Under the pieces are notes generated by a model. It saw only the letters and a program-made list of their open reading frames with translations, did not search any database and was not told where the DNA came from. From the NCBI GenBank assembly GCA_030835125.1, contig JAUQWM010000046.1:43728-107727 (forward strand): a stretch of 64,000 nt of DNA, in the 5' to 3' direction. Made by a program: the position numbers and the translations under genes. The stretch comes from Gemmatimonadaceae bacterium. Its GTDB lineage: Bacteria > Gemmatimonadota > Gemmatimonadetes > Gemmatimonadales > Gemmatimonadaceae. This document shows positions 16,795 through 24,751 of this stretch, piece after piece; the first letter of the stretch is position 1; every line of letters begins with the position of its first letter.

Positions 16795-17064
16795 ATGCGC
16801 ATCAACCTTCCCTCGGTGCTGACCCCGCTCGCCGGCGGTCACCATACGCTCGACGCCACAGGAGACACCGTTGGCCAGGCGATCGACGACATCGCGCGAC
16901 GATTCCCGGCGCTCTCACCGCGCCTCCGCGACTCACACGGCGCGCCCTACCCCTTCGTGACCATCTACCTCAACGATGAGGACATCCGGTTCCTCGGCGG
17001 ATTCGAGACGCCGGTCCGGCCGTCGGACGAACTGTCGGTCGTGCCGGCCGTGGCGGGAGGCTGA
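16795..17064 (+). CDS. MoaD/ThiS-like sulfur carrier protein
   Basis: This 89-residue ubiquitin-fold protein ends in the diglycine GG required for adenylation and thiocarboxylate formation. LNDEDIRFLGGFETPVRPSDELSVVPAVAGG is the usual MoaD-like end, here broken into YLNDEDIRFL and SDELSVVPAV by position about 57-88. It is close in length to CysO of mycobacteria, a carrier used in cysteine synthesis. The activating enzyme follows 1 base downstream. Roles in cysteine, homocysteine, thiamine or molybdopterin synthesis are possible. The hom-thrC context favours amino-acid sulfur assimilation. Confidence 0.85.
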   Translation: MRINLPSVLTPLAGGHHTLDATGDTVGQAIDDIARRFPALSPRLRDSHGAPYPFVTIYLNDEDIRFLGGFETPVRPSDELSVVPAVAGG

Positions 17065-17065
17065 C

Positions 17066-18244
17066 ATGACGGCGACATCCCCCGGATCCACGGTCGCCGT
17101 CGACTTCGCGCCTGACGAGTACCTGCGCTACAGCCGCCACCTCATCCTCCCCGAGATCGGGCTCGACGGGCAGCGCGCCCTCCGGCGGGCGCGGGTGCTG
17201 CTCGTGGGTGCGGGCGGCCTCGGGTCGCCGGCGGCGTTGTACCTCGCCGCCGCCGGCGTCGGCACGCTCGGCCTGGTGGACTTCGATGCGGTCGATGTGT
17301 CCAACCTCCAGCGCCAGATCCTCCACGGCACCAGGGACATCGGCCGGTTGAAGATCGACTCGGCCCGCGACCGCCTCGCCGACATCAACCCGGGCGTCCA
17401 CGTCGAGTCGTTCCCGGTCCGCCTGACCGCCGCCAACGCCCGGGAGATCGCGACCGGCTTCGACCTCATACTCGACGGGACCGACACCTTCGCCACCCGC
17501 TATCTCGTCAACGACCTCTGCGTCCTGCTCGGCGCGCCTAACGTGTACGGCAGCATCTTCCGGTTCGACGGCCAGGCCTCCGTCTTCGCTGCGGCGGACG
17601 GACCGTGCTACCGATGCCTCTACCCCGCGCCGCCCCCGGCCGGCCTGGTCCCCGCCTGTGCCGAAGGCGGTGTGCTCGGCGTGCTCCCCGGCCTGGTGGG
17701 TACGATCCAGGCCACCGAGGCCATCAAGCTCATCACCGGTGCCGGAACACCGCTGGTCGGACGCCTGCTGCTGGTCGACGCACTCCACTGGCGCGTCCGC
17801 ACCGTGCGTGTCCAGCGCGACCCCGCGTGCCCGGCCTGCGGAACGCGCGCGATCCGCGACCTCACGGATGCGGAGCAGCTGTGCGCGGTCCCGGTGCCTG
17901 ACGAGCTGGATGCGGCGTTCGGGGCCGTCCCGGACATCGAACCGGTCGCGCTGGCGGAACGACTCCGGTCAGGCCACCCGATCGACCTCATTGACGTGCG
18001 CGAGCCTCACGAGTGGGAGATCGCGCGGATCGAGGGCGCCCACCTGATCCCGCTGGCCTCGCTCGAGTCCCGATTCCACGAACTGTCCCCCGATCGTGAC
18101 ATCGTCGTGCACTGCAAGGTCGGCGGCCGCAGCGCCCAGGCCGCGCGACGCCTGCGGGCGGCGGGGTTCCGCCATGTCTGGAACCTGGCCGGCGGCATCC
18201 AGCGCTGGAGCCGGGAGGTGGATCCAGGCGTGCCGGAGTACTGA
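17066..18244 (+). CDS. MoeB/ThiF-type adenylyltransferase with C-terminal rhodanese domain
   Basis: The 392-residue protein resembles MOCS3. Residues about 15-265 form the E1-like adenylyltransferase: YSRHLILPEIG, the ATP loop GAGGLGSPAALYLAAAG and DFDAVDVSNLQRQ. Two CxxC zinc motifs are present (CYRC and CPAC). Residues about 290-390 form a rhodanese domain with active-site loop HCKVGGRS, whose cysteine can carry persulfide. It would adenylate the C-terminal glycine of the sulfur carrier next door and pass sulfur to it. No JAMM protease gene (mec) is present in the cluster. Confidence 0.9.
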   Translation: MTATSPGSTVAVDFAPDEYLRYSRHLILPEIGLDGQRALRRARVLLVGAGGLGSPAALYLAAAGVGTLGLVDFDAVDVSNLQRQILHGTRDIGRLKIDSARDRLADINPGVHVESFPVRLTAANAREIATGFDLILDGTDTFATRYLVNDLCVLLGAPNVYGSIFRFDGQASVFAAADGPCYRCLYPAPPPAGLVPACAEGGVLGVLPGLVGTIQATEAIKLITGAGTPLVGRLLLVDALHWRVRTVRVQRDPACPACGTRAIRDLTDAEQLCAVPVPDELDAAFGAVPDIEPVALAERLRSGHPIDLIDVREPHEWEIARIEGAHLIPLASLESRFHELSPDRDIVVHCKVGGRSAQAARRLRAAGFRHVWNLAGGIQRWSREVDPGVPEY

Positions 18245-18329
18245 AGGTCAGGGTTTCGCTGGCTTCCCCGTGGGCATTGTCCTCGCCCGCCACCGGTGGT
18301 CCGTGCCTATATTCCCGCCCGGGACCACC

Positions 18330-18974
18330 ATGTATAGCGCGCTCTCCATCGCCATTCTCGGCTTCCTGCTCGGCGTGCGCCACGCCGTCGACCCCGACCA
18401 CGTCGTTGCCGTGGGCACGATCGCGACCCGGGCGCCGACGTTTCGCCGGGCGGCGATCATCGGCGCCATGTGGGGGGCGGGACACACGCTCACGATCATG
18501 GCGGTTGGTGGCACCATCGTGCTGATGCGCGTCGCCATCTCCCCGCGCGTCGGCCTGGCGATGGAGTTCGCCGTGGCCGTCATGCTCATCCTGCTCGGCC
18601 TCATCAACCTGGCGAACGCCCGCCACACGCATGCCCCCGCGCCCTCGGCGGCGCGCCCGCTCGTCGTCGGGATGGTCCACGGGCTCGCCGGGTCGGCGGC
18701 GGTCGCGTTGCTCGTCCTGGCCACGGTCACCGATCCGTGGTGGGCCCTGGCCTACCTGTTCCTCTTCGGGCTCGGCACCATCGCGGGCATGATCATCGTC
18801 ACCGCGATCATCGCGCTGCCCGCGTCGCTCGCCGTGTCGCGCATGCGGCACGCACGCCGGTGGCTCACCGTGGCCTCCGGGGTAGCCAGCCTCGCCTTCG
18901 GCATCTTCCTGGCCAGCGAACTGACCGGCGACGACGGGCTGTTCTCCGACACCCCGGCCTGGACGCCTCGCTGA
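18330..18974 (+). CDS. NicO/UreH-family metal permease
   Basis: The 214-residue protein has about six membrane helices. The signature HAVDPDH (His18, Asp23, His24) is the HX4DH motif that binds Ni2+ or Co2+ in NicO/HoxN-type carriers. The length is nearer to UreH-type proteins than to full HoxN. No urease or hydrogenase genes are nearby, so the metal and purpose are undetermined. Start ATG 18330 was chosen because the helix pattern begins at once after it. Confidence 0.8.
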   Translation: MYSALSIAILGFLLGVRHAVDPDHVVAVGTIATRAPTFRRAAIIGAMWGAGHTLTIMAVGGTIVLMRVAISPRVGLAMEFAVAVMLILLGLINLANARHTHAPAPSAARPLVVGMVHGLAGSAAVALLVLATVTDPWWALAYLFLFGLGTIAGMIIVTAIIALPASLAVSRMRHARRWLTVASGVASLAFGIFLASELTGDDGLFSDTPAWTPR

Positions 18975-19018
18975 CCAGGCCCCCGCCGCGCGGCCGCGCC
19001 GCGCGCACGGACCCCGGG

Positions 19019-19672
19019 GTGGCGCGCGACTTCTCGCGAAGGATCCGCACCTGGTTCGCGCGCCACGCCCGCGACCTGCCGTGGCGCCACAGCCGGGACC
19101 CGTACCAGGTCCTCGTCTCGGAACTGATGCTCCAGCAGACGCAGGTGTCGCGGGTGCTGGAGTACTACCCGTGCTTCCTGGCGCGCTTCCCGACGCTGGA
19201 GTCGGTGTCGCGATCGCGACCGGCCCAGGTGCGGGAGGCCTGGCGCGGCCTCGGGTACTACGCCCGGGCTCGCAACCTCCACCGGCTGGCCCGGACCGTC
19301 AGCCCGCCTAACGGGACCGGCGTCCTGCCGAACGCCCCCGAAGCCCTGCGCGCGCTGCCCGGGATCGGCGCCTACACGGCTGGCGCCGTCGCCTCGTTCG
19401 CGTTCGAGCGTCGGGCCGCCCTGGTCGACACCAACGTGGCCCGCGTCCTCCGCCGCGTGTTCGCACCGCGCCTGGACCCGAAGTCGTCCCGCGGGCAGCG
19501 CCGGCTCTGGGAAATTGCCGCCGCCATCCTCCCCGCCACGGGCCGCGCGACATGGTCCCACAACCAGGCCCTCATGGAACTCGGAGCCCTGCTGTGCAGC
19601 GCCAGGACCATGCGCTGCCCGGAATGCCCGGTTCGCCCGCTCTGCCGCACCGGATTGCGCCGTAACCCGTGA
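19019..19672 (+). CDS. mutY: A/G-specific adenine glycosylase, catalytic domain only
   Basis: The protein (about 217 residues from GTG 19019) removes adenine mispaired with 8-oxoguanine. It has PWR and ELMLQQTQV with the catalytic Glu35, the helix-hairpin-helix LPGIGAYTAGAVASFAF, and the catalytic Asp137 in VDTNVAR. The iron-sulfur loop has exact spacing C-X6-C-X2-C-X5-C at the C-terminus. The usual NUDIX-like C-terminal domain that recognises 8-oxoguanine is absent; the protein stops 8 residues after the cluster. Start is uncertain; an earlier CTG at 18971 is also in frame. Confidence 0.85.
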   Translation: MARDFSRRIRTWFARHARDLPWRHSRDPYQVLVSELMLQQTQVSRVLEYYPCFLARFPTLESVSRSRPAQVREAWRGLGYYARARNLHRLARTVSPPNGTGVLPNAPEALRALPGIGAYTAGAVASFAFERRAALVDTNVARVLRRVFAPRLDPKSSRGQRRLWEIAAAILPATGRATWSHNQALMELGALLCSARTMRCPECPVRPLCRTGLRRNP

Positions 19673-19830
19673 AACAGGAAGTGGTTAGGCGTTGATACGG
19701 CCATGCAGCAACGACCAGTTGTGGCAGTCCAATGGAGCACCGCCCCTAAAGTGGCGGGAGGATCCGCCCGATAATCGAAGTATCCACTTCTGGCAACTCT
19801 CCCCCGCCGGCTTCCGGCGTCTTCCTCCGT

Positions 19831-21015
19831 GTGACCGCAATGCTCAACCGGCTCCTGCGAACCGCTTCTCCCGCGCCGAAGCACCCCGCACCGGCGCCAG
19901 AAGCGATGTCGGAGGGGGACTTCCGGATCCAGGTCGGGATCGTCCTCGACGCCCTCGGGTCGATCCTCAACCTGTATGGCAAGCACGCGATTGCCACCGA
20001 GACCCATTCGGTGGAGGACGTCCGGAAGCTGATGCACCAGTGGATGCAGCACGCCACGATGGGCACGCCGCAGCCCGGCAACCTGGCGTCGCAGCCGGTC
20101 GGCGGGATCCTGGCCCGGGACTGGAAGGGACTCGTCAGGCAGTTCGGGACGCTGCGGCGCGAGGAGGCGGCGTGGGTCGAGCGCAGCAGCGGCGACCTGA
20201 AGGAAGGGATCTGGGCATTCATCGGGGCCCTCCACAAGGTCGTGGTGAGCGAGCAGGAGGAGAACCGCGTCGTCACGGAGGCCTTCGAGCGGCTGCGCGT
20301 CGCCGCCGAGGACGGCTCGGCCGACCAGCTCAAGGCGGAAGCCGTCGCCATCGCGGGAACCCTCGACACGCTCGTCCAGGCGCGCCGCCACCGACAGCAG
20401 GACCAGCTCTCGGCGCTGGCGGCCCAGTTGCGGAACGCCACCCAGGAACTCGAGGATGCCCGGCGCGTCAGCACCCTCGACCCGCTGACCGAGCTTCCCA
20501 ACCGGAAGGCGTTCGACGACTACGTCGCGCGCATGATCGAGCTGCACGCGCTGCTGCAGCAGCCGACGTGCCTGCTGCTCGTGGACATCGACGAGTTCAA
20601 GTCCGTCAACGACACGCACGGACACGCCGTCGGTGACGAGGCCCTCCAGACGATGGCGCGCTCGCTGTCCCGCGCCTTCCTCCGCAAGACGGACTTCGTG
20701 TGCCGCTTCGCCGGCGACGAGTTCGCGGCGGTCCTTCAGGAGACGACGATCGAGTCCGGCGTGCTGGCGGCAGAACGGCTAAGGCGCACGCTGCGCGAGC
20801 TGCTCGACAAGCGACCCGAGGGTTCGACGCCGTTCGAGTTCTCGATCTCGATCGGCGTGGCGCCGCTCATTTTGGGCGACACGAACAAGAGCTGGTTCGA
20901 ACGGGCCGACAAGTCGCTCTACCTGGCGAAGGCCATGGGCCGTGACCGCGTCGTCACGGCCGCCGAGGTGGTCGCCGAGATCGTCGGCGCCGGCCGCGCG
21001 TCCGGCGAGGACTGA
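19831..21015 (+). CDS. GGDEF-domain diguanylate cyclase (AGDEF type)
   Basis: A 394-residue protein with an N-terminal helical region without membrane helices (about 30-205, partly coiled coil) and a C-terminal GGDEF domain from about 212. The active-site loop is AGDEF (294-298), a variant often still active. The inhibitory site RKTD (285-288) lies five residues before it, so product feedback is likely. DPLTELPNRKAFDD is the expected domain start. It should make cyclic di-GMP in the cytoplasm. GTG 19831 was taken as start; ATG 19840 is equally possible. Confidence 0.85.
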   Translation: MTAMLNRLLRTASPAPKHPAPAPEAMSEGDFRIQVGIVLDALGSILNLYGKHAIATETHSVEDVRKLMHQWMQHATMGTPQPGNLASQPVGGILARDWKGLVRQFGTLRREEAAWVERSSGDLKEGIWAFIGALHKVVVSEQEENRVVTEAFERLRVAAEDGSADQLKAEAVAIAGTLDTLVQARRHRQQDQLSALAAQLRNATQELEDARRVSTLDPLTELPNRKAFDDYVARMIELHALLQQPTCLLLVDIDEFKSVNDTHGHAVGDEALQTMARSLSRAFLRKTDFVCRFAGDEFAAVLQETTIESGVLAAERLRRTLRELLDKRPEGSTPFEFSISIGVAPLILGDTNKSWFERADKSLYLAKAMGRDRVVTAAEVVAEIVGAGRASGED

Positions 21016-21033
21016 CGCCGGGCGCGATTCCCG

Positions 21034-22344
21034 CTACTTCTTCAGGCGGTGTGACCGGTCGAGCTGGTGCGTGTACGGCCGCTCCTCGTAGCCCGTGTAG
21101 ACCTGGCGCGGACGGGCGATCTTCTGCTCCTTGTCGAGCAGCATCTCCTCCCATTGCGCCAGCCACCCGGCGGTGCGGGCCACCGCGAACAGCACGGTGA
21201 AGTAGTCGGTCGGGAACTTCATCGCCCGGTAGATCAACCCGGTGTAGAAGTCCACGTTCGGGTACAGCTTCCGCGACACGAAGTAGTCGTCGGCGAGGGC
21301 GATGCGCTCGAGCTCCAGCGCGATCTCCAGGTCCTTGTCCATCCCCGTGACCTTGAAGACGTCGTACGCGAGCTGCTTCACGATGCGGGCGCGGGGATCG
21401 TAGCTCTTGTAGACGCGGTGCCCGAACCCCATCAGCCGCTGCCCCTTGCCGTCCTTCACTTCGTCGATGAAGGCGCCGACGTTCTTCGGGTGGCCGATCG
21501 ACTCGATCATCCGCAGCACCTGCTCGTTCGCCCCGCCGTGCAGCGGGCCATACAGCGCGGTGATCCCGGCGGCGACGGCGCTGAACGGATCGACGTGCGA
21601 GGACCCCACGGCCCGCACCGCGCTGGTCGAGCAGTTCTGCTCGTGGTCCGCGTGGAGGATGAACAGGACCTCGATCGCCTTCACGAAGGCCGGATGCGCC
21701 TCGTACTTCGGCTCGCTCATCCGGGCGATCATCGACAGGTAGTTCTCGCAGTACAGCAGGTCGTTGTCCGGATAGACGAACGGGAGGCCCTTGGAATGGC
21801 GGTAGCAGAAGGCCGCCAGCGTGGGGAGCTTGGCCAGCAACCGGATGATCGAGACGTACCGGCTCTGGTCGTCGGTGATGTGCTTCGCCTCGGGATAGAA
21901 TGCCGAGAGCGCCGCCACCGAGCTGGCCAGCATCGACATTGGGTGCGCGTCGTAGCGGAATCCCTCGAGGAAGTGCTTGATGTTCTCGTGCACGTACGTG
22001 TGGAACGTGATGTCGTGCACCCAGCTGTCGTACTGCGACTGGGTGGGCAGCTCCCCATGCCGCAGCAGGTACGCGACCTCGAGGAACGACGCCTGCTCGG
22101 CCAGCTGCTCGATGGGATAGCCGCGATAGCGCAGGATGCCGACGTCGCCGTCGATGAACGTGATCGCGCTCCGGCACGACGCGGTGTTCATGAAGGCCGG
22201 GTCGTAGCTCATCATGCCGAAGTCGGCGTCGTCGACGCGCACCTGGCGGAGGTCCGCCGCGCGGATGGTGCCGTCGGTGATCGGGACCGTGTACGACTTT
22301 CCCGTGCGGTTGTCGCGAATGTCGAGCGTGTTGGTGGCGGTCAT
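21034..22344 (-). CDS. gltA: Citrate synthase
   Basis: The 436-residue enzyme condenses oxaloacetate and acetyl-CoA. Conserved catalytic segments are present: NCSTSAVRAVGSSH with the first active-site histidine region, PLHGGANE, GFGHRVYKSYDPRA with the second histidine, and the closing DYFTVLFAVARTAGW with catalytic acidic residues nearby. The length matches type II hexameric enzymes. ATG 22344 was chosen over the upstream frame because homologous sequence begins there and a purine-rich AGAAAGA precedes it. It is a stand-alone leftward gene. Confidence 0.95.
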   Translation of the reverse strand: MTATNTLDIRDNRTGKSYTVPITDGTIRAADLRQVRVDDADFGMMSYDPAFMNTASCRSAITFIDGDVGILRYRGYPIEQLAEQASFLEVAYLLRHGELPTQSQYDSWVHDITFHTYVHENIKHFLEGFRYDAHPMSMLASSVAALSAFYPEAKHITDDQSRYVSIIRLLAKLPTLAAFCYRHSKGLPFVYPDNDLLYCENYLSMIARMSEPKYEAHPAFVKAIEVLFILHADHEQNCSTSAVRAVGSSHVDPFSAVAAGITALYGPLHGGANEQVLRMIESIGHPKNVGAFIDEVKDGKGQRLMGFGHRVYKSYDPRARIVKQLAYDVFKVTGMDKDLEIALELERIALADDYFVSRKLYPNVDFYTGLIYRAMKFPTDYFTVLFAVARTAGWLAQWEEMLLDKEQKIARPRQVYTGYEERPYTHQLDRSHRLKK

Positions 22345-22502
22345 CGTCTTTCTTCGTTCGTCAGGGGCGGGACACCGTCGGGACGCAACGCGTCCGTGGA
22401 TCACAGGAGAAAGCTAGCGCACGGTGACAACGCATCATATTCTCGCGCGCAACGCGGCGGTCCCGTTACCGCCCAACCATCCCACGAGCCCGGCCGTCAG
22501 CC

Positions 22503-23285
22503 ATGGAATCCACCCGCCTGTTGCTGGTCGTGCTCGCGGCGGCGGTCGGGGGCGCGATCAACTCCATTGCCGGGGGCGGCACGCTGGTGACGTTTCCGGC
22601 GCTGGTCTGGCTGGGTGTCCCGGCGATCGTGGCCAACGCCACCAGCACGGTCGCGCTCTGGCCTGGAGCGCTCGGAAGCATGTGGGGCTATCGCGCGGAG
22701 CTGGCGGGGGTCCGTGCCTGGGCGATCCGTTTTGCCATCCCCAGCCTGATCGGCGGGCTCACTGGAGCGCTGCTGCTCCTGCGAACCCCCGCTGACCGGT
22801 TCGAGGCGATCGTGCCTTGGCTCGTGATCGGGGCCACCCTGCTCTTCCTGGCCCAACGTCCTGCCCTGGCCGCCCTTCGAAAGCGCTCATCGCCCGCGCC
22901 GGCTGTCGCCGATCCAGCGCTGCAGCCACCCGGAATCGTACTCCTCGCGTTCCAGTTCCTGGTGGGTGTTTATGGTGGCTATTTCGGGGCCGGGATCGGC
23001 ATCCTCATGCTGGCCGCACTGGGGTTCATGGGATTCACCAACATCCACCGGATGAACGGCCTCAAGAACTGGGGCGGTCTCTGCATGAACGTGGTTGCCG
23101 CCGCCACCTTCGCGTTCAGCGGGCTCGTGAACTGGCCCGTGGCGATCGCCATGGCGATCGGAGCCACGGCCGGGGGCTACGGCGGATCACGCCTCGCCCA
23201 ACGAGTCCCGCAGCAGTGGGTCAGGGGGGCCGTGATCGGGATCGGGTTCGCCGCGGGACTGTGGCTGTTGCTGGCGCGGGGTTGA
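22503..23285 (+). CDS. TauE/SafE-family membrane permease
   Basis: A 260-residue protein with about eight membrane helices in two repeated halves. Each half opens with a glycine-rich helix: GGAINSIAGGGTLVTFPALV near residue 17 and YGGYFGAGIGILMLAALG near residue 160, as usual in TauE/SafE (DUF81). The family exports or imports small anions such as sulfite, sulfonates or sulfoacetate. The substrate here is not deducible. Its stop overlaps the first unit of a heptamer array. Confidence 0.85.
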   Translation: MESTRLLLVVLAAAVGGAINSIAGGGTLVTFPALVWLGVPAIVANATSTVALWPGALGSMWGYRAELAGVRAWAIRFAIPSLIGGLTGALLLLRTPADRFEAIVPWLVIGATLLFLAQRPALAALRKRSSPAPAVADPALQPPGIVLLAFQFLVGVYGGYFGAGIGILMLAALGFMGFTNIHRMNGLKNWGGLCMNVVAAATFAFSGLVNWPVAIAMAIGATAGGYGGSRLAQRVPQQWVRGAVIGIGFAAGLWLLLARG

Positions 23286-23332
23286 GGGTCGAGGCTCGAG
23301 GCTCGAGGCTCGAGGCTCGAGGCTCGAGGCTC
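23284..23332. repeat. Heptanucleotide tandem array (GAGGCTC x6 plus one variant)
   Basis: Seven 7-base units, GAGGGTC then six perfect GAGGCTC, fill the whole gap between two convergent genes. The first unit overlaps the TauE/SafE stop codon and the last ends one base before the stop of the aminotransferase gene. The unit is partly self-complementary (GAG...CTC), so transcripts could form hairpins. Confidence 0.85.
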
Positions 23333-23333
23333 A

Positions 23334-24626
23334 TCACGCCACGCCCGTCTTCATCGCCATCCTCACCCGATCCACGAAGAGGTCGATCTCGGCCGGCGTC
23401 GTGTAGATGCTTGGCGTGATCCGGAGGCCGTTGAACTCCGGGTGCACGATCGGCGTGGTGCGGATGCGGTGCTTGCCCCAGAGCCACCCGCCCAGCTTCT
23501 CCGTGTCGAGCCCGTCCACGTGAAGGAGGGCGATGCCACACGAGTGGGTGTTATCCAGCGGGGTAGGAACCTTCACCCGCGGACTCTCCGCCATCAGCGT
23601 CCGGGCCCAGCGGTCGCGCAGGTAGCGCAGGCGCGCCGCCTTCCGTTCGAGCCCGATCCCCCGATTGAACGCCACGGCCACGGCAACGGCGTTGTGGTTC
23701 GCGGCCGGGTGCGTGCCGATCTCCTCGTACTTCCGGATGTTCTCGTCCATGGACGCCGGTGCCGCCATCATCGGCCACAGCGACTTGATCCGGTCCCGGC
23801 GGACGTAGAGGAAGCCCGTGCCGATCGGCGCGTGGAGCCACTTGTGAAGGCTGGTGCCGTAGTAGTCGACCTCGAGGTCGTCGCGCGTGAACGGGAAGTG
23901 CGCGAACGCATGCGCCCCGTCGATGAAGAGCGCGATGTCGTGCTGCCGGGCCAGGCGCTGCACGTCCCGCACCGGCATGATGTGGCCCGTGAGGTTCGTG
24001 ATGTGCGTCAGCTCGATGACGCGCGTGCGCGGCGTGATCGCGGCGCGGAAGCGTTCGACGATGTCCTGGTCGGCGCCCGGCGGGCCGCCGAGGCTGATCG
24101 TCTTCACCACGATCCCGTCGCGGCGCGCGCGCTGGTCCCACGTGGTGAGCATGCGCCCGTAGTTCTGGTTGGTGACGATCACCTCGTCGCCCCGCTTGAG
24201 GTCCATCCCCAGGATCATCGTCTCCTGGGCCTCGGATGCGTTCCGGGTGATCGCCATTTCCTCGGTGTCGCAGCCGAACATCTGGGCCAGGTCGCGCCGC
24301 ACGCTCTCGATCCGCGGCTCCAGCACCGACCACATGTGCTCCACCGGGATCTCGTTGGAGAACCGCAGGTCCCGGATCATGGCCTCCATCACGTGAACCG
24401 GCGCCGGGCTGCACCCGCCGTTGTTCAGGTTCACCAGCGTGGGGTCGGTGTCGAAGGCCCGGGAGATTTCCGACCAGTAGTCCTCTTCGGAGGCGACTGC
24501 GGTGGCCGCCTTGCCCCGCACGACGTCCTCGGCGCGGAAGAGCGACTTGAACGCCCCACCATTCATGACCGGCAGCGCCACGCTGGCGCGCGCCATGGAG
24601 TGGACGAAGGAGCGACGGGAAGCCAT
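23334..24626 (-). CDS. Class V aminotransferase (isopenicillin N epimerase-like) with Tat-like signal
   Basis: The 430-residue PLP enzyme of the class V fold has the PLP-binding lysine in YGTSLHKWLHAP and the cofactor-binding FIDGAHAFAHFP. LVNLNNGGCSP near the start resembles isopenicillin-N-epimerase-like and cysteine-desulfurase-like enzymes. The first residues MASRRSFVHSMARASVALP look like a twin-arginine signal, suggesting export, although the hydrophobic part is short. ATG 24626 was chosen because the signal begins there. The substrate is unknown. Confidence 0.8.
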   Translation of the reverse strand: MASRRSFVHSMARASVALPVMNGGAFKSLFRAEDVVRGKAATAVASEEDYWSEISRAFDTDPTLVNLNNGGCSPAPVHVMEAMIRDLRFSNEIPVEHMWSVLEPRIESVRRDLAQMFGCDTEEMAITRNASEAQETMILGMDLKRGDEVIVTNQNYGRMLTTWDQRARRDGIVVKTISLGGPPGADQDIVERFRAAITPRTRVIELTHITNLTGHIMPVRDVQRLARQHDIALFIDGAHAFAHFPFTRDDLEVDYYGTSLHKWLHAPIGTGFLYVRRDRIKSLWPMMAAPASMDENIRKYEEIGTHPAANHNAVAVAVAFNRGIGLERKAARLRYLRDRWARTLMAESPRVKVPTPLDNTHSCGIALLHVDGLDTEKLGGWLWGKHRIRTTPIVHPEFNGLRITPSIYTTPAEIDLFVDRVRMAMKTGVA

Positions 24627-24705
24627 GGGGACTCCGGTGACGGGTGGTGGTGTAAAGTGTGCTGGCTCTTCCGGTCCCGAAAGGGCGCCGGGAGGGGCAG
24701 CCACG

Positions 24706-24737
24706 GACCTCCGACCTCAGACCTCCGACCTCTGACC
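24706..24737. repeat. Heptanucleotide array (GACCTCN x4)
   Basis: Units GACCTCC, GACCTCA, GACCTCC, GACCTCT followed by a partial unit, between the histidine kinase and aminotransferase genes. It has the same core as the array at 16739-16794, 8 kb away. Confidence 0.75.
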
Positions 24738-24751
24738 CGACCGCGCAGCGG

